From: Chrysaora quinquecirrha
Taxonomy: Eukaryota > Cnidaria > Scyphozoa > Semaeostomeae > Pelagiidae
Direction: 5' to 3'
DNA: 64,000 nt
NCBI GenBank assembly: GCA_014526335.1
Contig: JACTAT010000286.1
Coordinates: 186,001 to 250,000, forward strand
This document shows, one piece after another, positions 1 to 8,885 of the stretch. Every line of letters starts with the position of its first letter. The stretch's first letter is position 1. The notes below the pieces were generated by a model. It was given only the letters and a program-made list of their open reading frames with translations, was not told the DNA's origin and did no database searches. The position numbers and the translations under genes were made by a program.

Positions 1-721
1 GCAATATTACTTTGGTCTTCATTGTCAGCAAACTTGATGGAGATAGTGGCAACAGGTCATCTGGCCAATCTAGACTATCTGTCGTCAATGGTCTTGAATT
101 GACTATTGCAGTAGTCTCAGCCATTGGTGTGTGGAAAGCCTCGTCATTCAAGGAGCTTCCGTGTGTCTTGAACATTGAAGCAAGAATTGATCAGACAGAT
201 CTGATCCCTCTTTCCCACACTCCACCCATATGACTCGCCGCTGGTGGATTTCTCTTCCATGGAAATACAAGATAGTCAGAACCTTCATGTATTAGAAATT
301 CTCTTATTCTTTCATGATCCATCTCTTTACCTGCTTCTTTCATTTCTCTCTCCGCTCCTACATAATTTTTTCCCCAATCGGATCTTAAGGATCTGATGTT
401 TCCTCAAATACCGATGAACGGCCTCAAAGCCATAATAAACAAATCAGTTACTAGAGAATTTGCTACTTCTATATGTACGGCGCATGAATTCAGAGAAGTA
501 AAAAGGGCACCATATCGCTCGATTTCTTTCTTTTCTCTTTGATTAGGAATGCGCCAAAATAATCGACACTGTAGTGCAGACAAAATCCTGTCTGCAGGCA
601 AATCAGACATCTTCTGTTGTCCGAGTCTACCTCTTAGAAAACGACAAACTGTGCACTTTGAAATTATTTGTCGAACGATTGAGCCACCTCTTACAATCCA
701 GTATCCTGAAATGAATCTCAT
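1..721 (-). pseudogene. BEL/Pao integrase core, broken
   Basis: Minus-strand frames show the integrase core of a BEL/Pao polyprotein: a stretch reading ALFTSLNSCAVHIEVANSL at about 480-560, then WGKNYVGAEREMKEAG near 340-390, then NPPAASHMGGVWERGIRS near 205-250 and IVNSRPLTTDSLDWPDDL near 60-120. These match the family's conserved core and C-terminal signature. The first catalytic aspartate lies in a different frame from the following segment, and there is an in-frame TGA just after the GGVWERGIRS motif. The reading continues past position 1, so the 3' end is not seen. It would insert the element's cDNA into the genome if intact; it is not intact here. Confidence 0.8.
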
Positions 722-950
722 TCATCGTTATTCCTCTTCCTGCATGATATACAGCATCATGACAATGTTTTGCAATCAAAATTGGGATCCTACCACTATA
801 TGGTATGATTACAGGATATTTCAGATTATCAGCTAATTTGGCTCTTCCTAAACGTCCTCCAAATCTCAGAATTCCAAAAGTATTAAGAAAAGGGTCAAAT
901 TGAAGAAGGTTGCTTCCTTCATGTAACAAAAGTTTGTTTTTTGTTCCCAT
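627..950 (-). pseudogene. BEL/Pao integrase zinc-binding (H2C2) region
   Basis: A 107-codon minus-strand frame reads through the H2C2-type region that precedes the BEL/Pao integrase core, with the recognisable phrase GILRFGGRLGRAKLADNLKY followed by the two histidines in AKHCHDAVYHAGRG. The paired cysteines expected downstream lie in the neighbouring frame (CTVCRFLRG at about 640-665), so a frameshift separates the halves of the zinc site. It overlaps the next frame of the integrase core by about 95 bp, as expected for a single ancestral ORF broken by a small indel. Confidence 0.75.
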
Positions 951-990
951 TTTCGGTCAGTGCTTCCTGAAGCTATATCTTTAAGAATCT

Positions 991-1308
991 TTATTGTACT
1001 TGCGAATTCTTTGTGTTGAATCCACTTGATAGCTTCTCTTCAGCTTCTTGCAAATCTTCAACTTTCATTACTTTCCTGACGAACTTCTTTTTTTTTATGA
1101 TTCCCATGACTATTGCTAGAATTCTCTTCATACAATACCAGCACCAGATATTCTTCTCGAAGGAGGCTAGAACATAATTCTCTTCTTTTAAGGTTGTAAC
1201 TTCTGTTACAAAGATCTTCTTTACCTCCATGTCGTCTTCATTTATTTCAGTAGACACACTCTCTAATGGAAAATTTCTTTCCAAATTCCATAAAAATTTT
1301 GGTCCCAT
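991..1308 (-). pseudogene. BEL/Pao pol linker between RNase H and integrase
   Basis: This minus-strand frame starts with MGPKFLWNLERNFP, the end of the typical 'W-x-GP-x-FL' phrase found after the RNase H domain in BEL/Pao polyproteins, then runs through a lysine- and glutamate-rich linker. It directly abuts the RNase H frame at 1308. No catalytic domain is expected here. It is listed because it shows that pol is colinear and not shuffled between RNase H and integrase. Confidence 0.6.
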
Positions 1309-1927
1309 TAGCCAGTCTTTGGCTGTTTTCCTGTTGTACCACGTGATGCATGATCAGCAGGATTATATCTCCATTGCTCTATATCAGTATGATCACAGAT
1401 TATCTTCACTCTATTGGCTAAAAATTCATGAAATCTCTTCCTTTCGTTATTCAAATAACTTAAAACGATCTGAGAGTCAGTCCAGTAGAATTTTTTTACA
1501 TCCATAATTTGGAGCTCTTTGTAAAGTAGATATCCAACTTTTGTAACCACAGTGGCAGCAGTTAGCTCCATCCTTGGAATCGATGGTGCATCTTTAGGGA
1601 CTACTCTTGACTTTCCCATTACAAGGGCACAATTTATTTTTTCTCAGTGTCTTGAAAACGAAGATAGCTTGCAACTCCATAACCAATAGTGCTTGCATCT
1701 GAGAAATGATGTAGTTGTGCTGATTTTACCTCACCAAACGATTGTGGTGTAAAGCTTCTATCAATCTTTATATGATGCAAGACATCAAGATCTGCTCTCC
1801 ATTTTTCCCATGCTGCTCGTTGTTCTTCTGACAATGGTTCATCCAATCCTCGCTTGTCAGCTGATATCTCCTGCAAAATCCTCCTACCAGGAAGAAGGGG
1901 TTCAGTTTGTTCGAAAAAATCTGGCAA
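1308..1927 (-). pseudogene. BEL/Pao reverse transcriptase end and RNase H region
   Basis: Two adjacent minus-strand frames (1634-1927 and 1308-1619) carry the diagnostic BEL/Pao segment: a GRRILQEI phrase, then SAQLHHFSDASTIGYG, then KSRVVPKDAPSIPRMELTAA, FYWTDSQIVLSYLNNE, FHEFLANRVKII and WRYNPADHASRG. The aspartates in FSDAS and WTDS are the expected RNase H positions. A stop or indel at about 1620-1633 splits the two frames. The RT palm with its catalytic YxDD box would lie upstream (above 1927) but is absent: at about 1930-1943 the sequence switches to an unrelated plus-strand ORF, which marks a rearrangement breakpoint. Confidence 0.85.
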
Positions 1928-1943
1928 ATCAAGGTTATCTTAA

Positions 1944-2351
1944 GCACCTAGCAGTACTCTGGATGACGTCATAAGAAACAGAGCAAAGATTGCAGAGCTG
2001 AAAGCAAATACAGAATATATTGAAAAGGAGAAAAAGGCAGAAGCAGGGCTAGATGGAACAAAGCTAGAAAAAGAATTAGCTATAGCAGAAGCAGCTGAAA
2101 GGGTTCATAGAGCATTTTTAGAGGACAGTTATCGCTTAAACTCTCCTAAAAATTTAGAAGACAAAGTCTTTAGTGATAACCAGTTACAAATGAAATCAGA
2201 AGCACATATGGATTCTGCGAAAAAAGAAGACAAGCTATTTGATGGAGAAGAAAAATTCTTAGATGCCAAAGCTCCAAGCTCCAACATTTGTTCCAAAACT
2301 GATGCCATCCACAAGGCCACTCTCTTTGTGGCCTTGAGTCTAAACAAGTAA
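1944..2351 (+). pseudogene. Charged coiled-coil ORF without start codon, possible retroelement gag N-terminus
   Basis: A plus-strand frame is open for 135 codons between an in-frame TAA at 1941 and the TAA at 2349, with no early ATG. It begins with a hydrophilic heptad-like stretch (RNRAKIAELKANTEYIEKEK, then KLEKELAIAEAAERVH), which should form a coiled coil, and continues with acidic, serine-rich sequence. BEL/Pao gag proteins commonly begin with such a coiled coil, and the ORF abuts BEL/Pao pol in inverted orientation. A gag fragment is therefore the best guess, but there is no zinc knuckle to prove it. The sequence after 2351 shows nothing recognisable until the SINE. Confidence 0.4.
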
Positions 2352-2587
2352 AACCAGTAAGCTCTGGCAAGGATCCATTTTGGCAAGATCATCACGATTA
2401 TCCTTGCTTATATCCCAGGTTAATGATCGTGATACGTTCCCCTAGAGAGTTCCTCTAGAGGGTTAACTTGTAACTCATCATACTTTGAATGCTCCATAGC
2501 ACAGCAACAAATAAAATTGTTTGAGAATAATAGAAAAATATATTTGAACTATCAAAACGTGGTCTCAAAAAGGAGCAATTTTATAAC

Positions 2588-2763
2588 TGTGGCGTTGTGG
2601 TGTAATCCAGCTGACTCGTGGTGTCAGAAGCTCAGTGTGGTCAGGGTTCGAGCCCAGCCACGGTGGCGTCACGGCCAGGGTCGAGGTCTCGATTAGTTAA
2701 CCTACTACTGAGATCCTAGCGACTGGCGCTAAAACACCATTTCACCTTCACCTTTCACCTTAT
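2588..2763 (+). mobile_element. tRNA-derived SINE
   Basis: The head contains a polymerase III promoter. An A-box-like TGGCGTTGTGGTGTAATCC lies at about 2590-2608 and a perfect B-box, GGTTCGAGCCC, at 2645-2655, spaced as in tRNA genes. The tRNA-like part does not fold into a clean cloverleaf with an anticodon arm, and it is followed by about 90 bp of unrelated body and a short CACCTT-type repeat tail ending near 2763. This is the standard structure of a tRNA-derived SINE. Exact ends and the target duplication were not resolved. Confidence 0.7.
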
Positions 2764-3303
2764 AACTAGCGCTTCAAAGGTATACAAAATGAATTATGTC
2801 ATAGTCATAGACCTATAGATTTCAAGCGGAGTGGCATCTTGAAAATCAAATTATAACCGCGCAATTAATTTTTAAACACAGATAAATATTGGAAAAATTT
2901 GCAACATCAAGTGAAGCTAAAATATTTCGAAAACGATGAGGGGGCACGTTCCCTCAGTATACGTAAAACCAAATAAGACGTAAGGACAATTCGAAAAAAA
3001 CTCATCAATTTCATGCACAGTCATCTATCATCAATTCATAGATCAATGAAGCAACGGTTTTCGCTAGAAGAAATACAGTAAATGCAATAAGCTAACAGAA
3101 TTAAGCACTAAAACGAAAACAACGGAAAAACGAAAGAATAAAGCAAATTGTGAACTACTTGCAAATATTTGTCCGTTCATGTCTTTCCTCGTATTATCAA
3201 TTTATAGCGCTACAAAGTCAGTCTTAGCAAGGTAAATAACAACAGTTTCTGATTCATGCAACAAAAGCCTTCGAATAATGAATATTAAGTCAAGCATTTA
3301 TTT
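2764..3303. other. AT-rich intergenic sequence, nothing recognised
   Basis: No open frame of note, no domain and no obvious repeat were seen on either strand. Confidence 0.4.
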
Positions 3304-3592
3304 GTGTTAGCACTCAATGAAGGCAAGAAAGGAGTTCTCTTTGAAAGGCACAGTGAAGAAAGCAAGAAAATCACATGCTTCAGTGCAAACCTAGGCAATG
3401 GTGATTACAAATTGATACGACAAATAATTGCAATGTCCATAGTGCATGGTGGCCCAGCACCAGAGGTTTTTTCACCTGTGTTGAAGACAAGTTCAGAGTG
3501 GCTGGAGATATTGCTAAATGGTATGTTTTGAAAGGACAAGACCTGCTATTGAGGGCCTGAAAAAAGGACTGTCTACCTTGGGGGTATTGGAT
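3304..3592 (+). pseudogene. HECT-type E3 ligase-like gene, N-lobe part
   Basis: The plus strand carries part of a HECT-like protein of the G2E3-like group that is repetitive in many invertebrates. The phrase IVHGGPAPEVFSP marks the region before the linker. After a frame change the sequence reads through VEDKFRVAGDIAKW and then EGLKKGLSTLGVLD, ending exactly at the miniature transposon. The homologous text resumes on the far side of the transposon at 4573. Frames differ between 3304-3531 and the later part, so the gene was probably already broken or has an unrecognised intron. HECT ligases transfer ubiquitin from an E2 to a substrate; activity is not expected here. Confidence 0.6.
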
Positions 3593-3594
3593 CG

Positions 3595-3789
3595 TAATTT
3601 ATAAAAGTTAAAACAACCTGAAACGACCTGAAACCAGCTAAAACGAGCTGAAACAGCCTGAAATGAGCTGTCAAAGTCGGAATCGAGGCTGAAACGACCT
3701 GCTATTCTAGCAACAAAGTATAAAGGTCAAGGGAATCGTATGGTTCTTCATGCATTGTCACATTTGTTTCTTATAACAAAAGGAACATT
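3595..3789 (+). repeat. Left TIR with 10-bp helical-period internal repeats
   Basis: From about 3608 to 3680 the TIR consists of successive 10-bp units of the form TGAAACRRCC (for example CTGAAACGAC, CTGAAACCAG, CTAAAACGAG, CTGAAACAGC, CTGAAATGAG). The 10-bp period places equivalent bases on one face of the helix, so this may be an array of transposase binding sites. The right TIR carries the same units in reverse complement. Confidence 0.8.
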
Positions 3790-4359
3790 TGTTAGTATCA
3801 AAGCAGCATCTTTCTGGGACGCTATTATGATTGATCACCAATCAGGTTAGCCATTGAAAAAATAACGAATTGTAAGTGTGTTGAACTGAAATCAATTGAT
3901 TTGATTTGCCGATCCAAAGATGATGACGAAATTAAATTTTCCAACTTCCTTTTCTTTCGTATTTGTAATTTAACAGCAGCAACCAAATTGCTATTAACAA
4001 GTCAAGGGGCGTTATTGTTTTTAAAATAGCGTCATATGATTTTTTGCTGGCTTTTTAAATTGGTAAAGTAAATTAGAATTTGCATAGATTTATTTCAGAA
4101 TAGTGATAAAAGGAGGAAACATTTTCAGGCATATTTAAAAGATTTTTTCGTCTGAAACTCTTCAGAATGTAAAAGTCAGGAACAGACTGAGACAAATGAC
4201 TGAATACAAATGAATTAGATGCGAATCAAACTCTTAGAAATTCTTTTTCTGTAACGGAAATATCTCCTCATCTTCAAAATGCTGCTTGGCTGCTTAGATA
4301 ACAAAAAACGAAAGAAAATTTAAAAGTTCGGAAATTTTATCTTGTCTGTGTTCTATCTG

Positions 4360-4561
4360 TGTTCCTTTGTTATTAGAAAAGAATGCAACAATGCAAGAAG
4401 AACAATGCGATTCCCTTGACTTTTTTACTTCGTTGCTAGGATAGCAGGTCACTTTAGCCTCGACTCCAATTTTGATAGCTCATTTCAAGTCGTTTCAGGT
4501 TGTTTCACGTTGTTTCAGCTGGTTTTAAGTCGTTTCAGCTAGTTTTAACTTGTATAAATTA
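4360..4561 (-). repeat. Right TIR of the Mutator-like element
   Basis: This is the reverse complement of the left TIR with scattered substitutions, including the 10-bp GTTTCAGNNN-type units at about 4478-4550. Similarity extends inward to the TTGTTATTAG region near 4370 and then stops. Confidence 0.8.
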
Positions 4562-4572
4562 TGGTAATGGAT

Positions 4573-5052
4573 GCCATCAAAGAATATCTAGATGCCTTTA
4601 GGAAGATTTTTTGCCACCAAGGAAAAGCTTGTACTGTTGATTTTTTATGTGCAATGTTGGAAATGAAAAGGAGTGAAGAAGGCTCCAACCATTTTGTTAG
4701 TGAAAACAAGGTCATTATGTACTGGAGGGACTCTCTACAAGACATTGAAGAAAATGAGTTTGAGAGTACTTTCAAAGAGCTACTGGCTTTCTGCACAGGC
4801 TTTGAGAAAGTACCCCGTCTTGGCTTTCTTCCCAAGCCTATTCATAACTCAAATTTTCCAACAGCAAACACTTGTAGTAATGTTTTGAGGCTGCCTACAT
4901 CATACAGTGACTACCCATCATTCAAACAAGGCATGGAATTTGCAATTAGAATCTGCAAAGGCTATGATGTTTCCATAACGTCATTTTCAACTTTTCATGT
5001 ACTTTGCTGCTCCTCTTACTTGAGAGTTGTCAGCAGAAAACCATCAAACTGA
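4573..5052 (+). pseudogene. HECT-type E3 ligase-like gene, C-lobe part
   Basis: The frame that opens at the transposon border continues the HECT-like protein: a MYWRDSLQDIEENE phrase, then AFCTGFEKVPRLGF, then FPTANTCSNVLRLP and YPSFKQGMEFAIRICKGYD. In HECT enzymes the catalytic cysteine lies in the 'T-C-x-N-x-L-x-L-P' loop of the C-lobe, and that Cys is present here (in ANTCSNVLRLP). The following 'Y-x-S-x-x-x-F' helix is also present. The frame stays open to 5052, but the last 25 or so residues look unrelated to the family and may be read-through. Its own ATG at the transposon edge is fortuitous. Confidence 0.65.
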
Positions 5053-5494
5053 ATAATATTTGCATGCAAACGTATTATTTGAAAATTCAAAATTTGTTCT
5101 GTTGCTGTTACAGCTTGTTACGTTTCACTATAAGGATGTTTTATACTAAAACAGTGTGTTTTCCCTTCAGTACAGCACAATGTTAGAACAAACAAGAATA
5201 AAAATAAATATTGTACCAGTTGAAATTTTAATATGAAATAACAATGACGTTTTGAACATGAACTCGTTATCAAGTGGTGAAATAACGGAATATATTACGT
5301 TATATAAAAATAATAGGGGTTCGAACAATAGAAAAAATAAAAAGAACGCAAGATACAATGCCACGTGATCTAAGTTAGAGTACATAAATTAAAGATAAGA
5401 ACAATGCTTACTTAGTCCACCAGGATTCAGAGTTTTTAAAATTATGAATAATTTTATTTTCTAAAGTTTTTCTTTTAATGGTGTCGTGAGATGC
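5053..5494. other. Intergenic, nothing recognised
   Basis: AT-rich sequence with only short chance frames on both strands. Confidence 0.4.
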
Positions 5495-5788
5495 TTATAA
5501 AATTCCAAGAAAGGACATGTTGGCAGTCGAATGATTGGGCAGGTTGAAGTGCTGTGAAATGTTGCTGTCGGGGTCGTTTTGATGTTCTTCTTCAAGGTGG
5601 ACTTTGCTTCTTACATTCCTAAGGTGTTCTCCAAATCCGTTGTTGAGAAGATGTTTCACCAATACACGAGATGTTTCACCAATACACAAAACATTGCAGG
5701 AAGAGCAGACAGTACAATAAATCAAGCCTGACGAAGAGCAAGTGAAAGCGGATTTTACCTGGAATGACCAGTCTTTGTTAGTAATCAT
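5495..5788 (-). pseudogene. GIY-YIG endonuclease fragment, Penelope-like element type
   Basis: The minus strand encodes CSSSGLIYCTVCSSCNVLCI followed by GETSRVLVKHLLNN and, further on, HFNLPNHSTANMSFLGIL. This is the pattern of the GIY-YIG nuclease that ends Penelope-like retroelements: an 'LIYC-x2-C-x2-C-x4-(Y/C)-IGET' core, an arginine or lysine helix, and the 'QHFN-x3-H' segment. The usual tyrosine before IGET is cysteine here. A 19-bp direct duplication (GATGTTTCACCAATACAC twice, 5651-5690) has inserted extra residues after the core. No Penelope reverse transcriptase was found next to it, so this is an isolated fragment. Confidence 0.6.
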
Positions 5789-6655
5789 TGTTGACTGATT
5801 GATGTGATGGCATGTATTACTATGTATTTTATACTACTTTAATATTTATATTGAACTAATTTAATGTTTTATTTAGTTCTGAGTGCAGAAAAAGATCTAG
5901 ATGGTTAGGTCCTCTGAATAGGATTAAGATCAGTTAAAGGCAGTTGATCAACAACAATAAACCATATCCAGGCCATCTGCCAACAGTTATAATTGGTGGA
6001 AATGAAAATGTCTAGCAATAACCCTCCATTATTGAGTATTACAATTTGTTTCCATAATCTGTTTCATTTTGTAACCAACTGACCTTACCAACTGATCTTG
6101 GCCATTTTGGTTTTCATTCTATTTTTGCTGCAGAAGTAGCTGTTTGTTAATATATGATTTTGCAAGTCTACAAAATTTTCTTTATTTTCTTTATACTGGC
6201 CATTATACCTGCACAGATGAAACATGGGTGTGGTTACAAGAACCTCACCCTTTTGTATGACATTGCACCTGGAGCTGCCCTTGTTAAATTATTTTCAAAT
6301 AACCACTGACTTACCATGTCTTTCAAATTTGAATTTGTGGTCTACTCCAGTTAATCTTTAAGCTAGTAGTTAGAAAAAAACATTGGATCATTCACTCAAA
6401 AAAACAATGCGCAATCTGACTTTCTTTTCTCCATAAGAAACATGTTTAAGTCCCCAATTTTAATTTCATTGGTCTTTGCTGTCATAAACTCAGCATTCCA
6501 CCATGATGATAGAAGTGTTTCAAGTCGTCTCTACACCTTGCTTGAACATAGGGGCCATATGGGCATGTTCAAAGAACAACTCTGGTTGAATACAGCTATT
6601 TCAGTCAAATGATGAAAGATGTTTGTCACTATGCACAACAATGACAATAGCGATT
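5789..6655. other. Intergenic, nothing recognised
   Basis: No domain, repeat or convincing frame was found on either strand. Confidence 0.4.
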
Positions 6656-6660
6656 ATGAC

Positions 6661-7043
6661 GGTGGTGGTTGAATGATGATGATGATGACCATTGTGATCA
6701 TGACGCTGGTTGTGGTGGTGGTGGTACGGGAGTTTCTGGTGGTTGTAGTGATATTGGTAGGCCTGGTTGTGGTGTTGGTGGTAGGTGTGGTGGTGGTGGT
6801 GGTCCTGATGATCCCATTTTTTTCAAACCTCTTCACACCTTCGATGATGAAGATGGTGATGACGACAAGGATGATGATGATTATTATTATTATTATGATG
6901 GTGATGATGGCCATGAAGATGACTGATCATCATCATCATGACTCTGGTTGTGGCGGTGGTGATAGTGATGATGATGATGATGTTGGTCCTGATGGTGATA
7001 ATGATGATGATGAAGATGATGATGATGATGATGATGACCATTA
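6661..7043. repeat. GAT/GGT-rich microsatellite block
   Basis: Degenerate (GAT)n and (GGT)n runs produce long spurious frames of Met, Asp, Val, Ile or His on both strands. The segment from about 6898 to 6975 (TGAAGATGACTGATCATCAT and following) is shared, with few changes, with the block at 11900-11985, so these are copies of one dispersed repeat and not independent slippage. Confidence 0.9.
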
Positions 7044-7134
7044 GCGTGAATGTATGTTCCTATGTTCCCATTCCCATGAAATTACAGACCTATATGAATA
7101 CGCGCTCCTTGCTACATAACATTAGTCAATCAAG

Positions 7135-8152
7135 ATGGCTCAGAATGGAAGCTACACGAGAGGTCCAAAGGCCAAACGCTGGACATTCAAATACAGGAAC
7201 TATCCTGAGAATATCGAGGAAATGTTAAAGGCGAAAAAAATGAGTCAAGTTACCTTGTGGCGAAACCAAAGAGCCACAATGCAAATGGCTTGACGGGTAT
7301 ATGGTCTTCAAATGCCAGAAGCGGATGCATAAAGTGGAGCAAATATTGAATGTGGAGCATAGAAATGAATAGATACAAGTAGCACAGAAATCATTCCATC
7401 AAAGCAGAATATATTGCATAAGAACCCACAACTACTTTGAAATTGGAACAGACGCTAGATTGGCCACACTGAACGACTCCAATGCAAAAAATATATCCAT
7501 ACCACCGGCAATAGAAATGCTCAATCGCCGCAAGCAAGGTGCAACCGAAGAGTCAATGGTGAAAGAGTTCGGAGAAGCCTGGCTTGTTCACCACCACAAA
7601 ATAGACGCTAGCATAAAACATGATTGCATGGAACTTGTCGAAATGAAGTTGCAAGAAAAATTCGAAAAACTTGATCTAAGACTGTGGCAAAACAAAGTAA
7701 TGAACCTTATACGTGGTCAAGGGCCAAGAATAATTACGTTTGTTGTGGACGAGGACAGAAATTCTGGTAAAAGGTATCTGGGGAAATATATCATGGCGAC
7801 AAAGCAAGCACTGTATCAAACATCTTCAGCGATCAAAGATGTGGCATATGCGTGGCAGGGAGAGAGATACATTGTATTCGATTTCACAAGAGAGACTGGT
7901 GAGAGAATCAATTACTGAACAATAGAGGCATTGAAGAATGGTGTTATTTTCAGCAATAAATACTCCAGCAAGACAAAGATGTACTTAATACCAATTATAG
8001 TATGCTTTATGAACAGAAGACCACTGGCAAAGAAATTCTCAAACGACCAATATCAGCTCGTTGTTCTACACCATAGCAAAGACGTGACTGAAAAAGAAAT
8101 CTCGTATACCGTTGAAGACTGGAGGTCAGCTGACTTTGAAGAACCAGCTTAG
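7135..8152 (+). pseudogene. Endogenised CRESS-DNA virus Rep-like gene
   Basis: The plus strand carries both halves of a rolling-circle replication protein of circular Rep-encoding ssDNA viruses. The N-terminal nuclease part starts at ATG 7135 with a KRWTFKYRNYPENIEE motif I-like phrase. After a frame change it has a GYMVFKCQKRMHKVEQILN segment, in the place of the motif II region, and then YCIRTHNYFEIGT, close to motif III. The C-terminal superfamily 3 helicase part (7460-7918, then 7931-8152 in the same frame) has a Walker A-like RNSGKRYLGKY, a Walker B-like YIVFDFTRE and a motif C-like IIVCFMN. One frameshift near 7240, stops near 7365-7370, and a TGA at 7916-7918 break it. In Walker A the Ser/Thr after GK is Arg. 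It is a fossil and cannot work as written. No capsid gene or stem-loop with the usual nonanucleotide was identified nearby. Confidence 0.8.
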
Positions 8153-8301
8153 TGGACAAGTTTATTCAGGTATCGTATGAATGTGCATTGTGTGTCAAAA
8201 ATGTCATGTTTTCTAAAAAAGGTTGCTGTTGTTGTTATTGTTGTTGTTTGTAATCTATTTTTTGTTTCATCATAGTTATGTATCCTATATATTCTTATGC
8301 A

Positions 8302-8634
8302 GAATTTGGGCTTATTCTGGGCTTCTAACCTCACTTTGATGCACGTTTAAAAAGTATAGGTGGGCTTCTTGCCTCGTTATCATATCATCAATTTAATATA
8401 GAAATGTATAGGAAATTTGGGGAATTTGGAAATTTCTGGCCTCGTTCTCAAATATTACATTTGGGCTTATTTCACCTGGAAACAGGAAAACTTTATAGAG
8501 AATAAGCCCAAGCCCAAAATTTCCTATACATTTGTATACAAAATTCACGATATCATAACGAGGCAATAAGCCCACCTATACTTTTTATACATGTATCAAA
8601 ATGAGGTCAGATGCCCAGAAAAAGCCCAAAATTC
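8302..8634. repeat. Foldback (inverted-repeat) element with nested inner hairpin
   Basis: The left arm 8302-8422 matches the reverse complement of the right arm 8511-8634 along about 120 bp (for example AAAAAGTATAGGTGGGCTT on the left and AAGCCCACCTATACTTTTT on the right). Inside, TTTGGGCTTA at 8461 pairs with TAAGCCCAAG near 8502, giving a second, smaller hairpin. There is no coding sequence. It may be a small non-autonomous DNA element. It begins about 150 bp after the Rep pseudogene, but nothing shows that they belong together. Confidence 0.75.
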
Positions 8635-8885
8635 AGTGAGTATGTATATCAAGTTGAATTTAAGACAAGAACCTAAGTATTCAGATTATATAAATTCAAG
8701 ATCAGATAATTGATAATTGACAATAAAATCTATGACATTATTGAAGTAAAACAAAGTCTGTCCACATGTTCTTTTGTATAGTTGTTGGAACTTGCTTGTT
8801 CTTGCTCTTCTTAACAATGCATTTGTTGCTTACCGGAAGCAAATTTCAAATTTTTATCTTTTACCATTGATGACTGTTTACCATA
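8635..8885. other. Spacer between hairpin and recombinase gene, nothing recognised
   Basis: AT-rich sequence without features. Confidence 0.3.

Larger units (their letters stand above)
1..1927 (-). mobile_element. BEL/Pao LTR retrotransposon, pol remnant (runs off the left edge)
   Basis: Reading leftward, the minus strand carries in order the end of reverse transcriptase with RNase H, a linker, the integrase zinc-binding region and the integrase core. That is the normal BEL/Pao pol order. Each part is open for only about 100 codons before a stop or frame change, so the copy is dead. No LTR is visible; the 3' end lies outside the window. Family assignment rests on the phrases described in the three sub-entries and is firm at superfamily level; the clade is not determined. 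Confidence 0.85.
3593..4562. mobile_element. Mutator-like miniature inverted-repeat element (non-autonomous)
   Basis: A 970-bp unit with long terminal inverted repeats (3595-3789 and 4360-4561, roughly 195-200 bp each, well matched by eye) sits between two near-identical 10-bp flanks, GGTATTGGAT at 3583-3592 and GGTAATGGAT at 4563-4572 (one mismatch). Long TIRs with a 9-11-bp target duplication are characteristic of Mutator-like elements. The interior has no transposase ORF. The flanking HECT-like reading is continuous across the insertion point, which supports the boundaries. The interior near 4143-4205 also resembles one arm of the foldback at 46537-46942, so a second small element may be nested inside. 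Confidence 0.8.

Noticed and set aside
2588..2670. A true tRNA gene
   Set aside because: A perfect B-box is present, but no cloverleaf with an anticodon arm could be drawn, and it runs on into a SINE body with a repeat tail.
6654..7044. Long frames of Met/Asp/Val or His/Ile on both strands
   Set aside because: They are translations of a GAT/GGT microsatellite, not genes.
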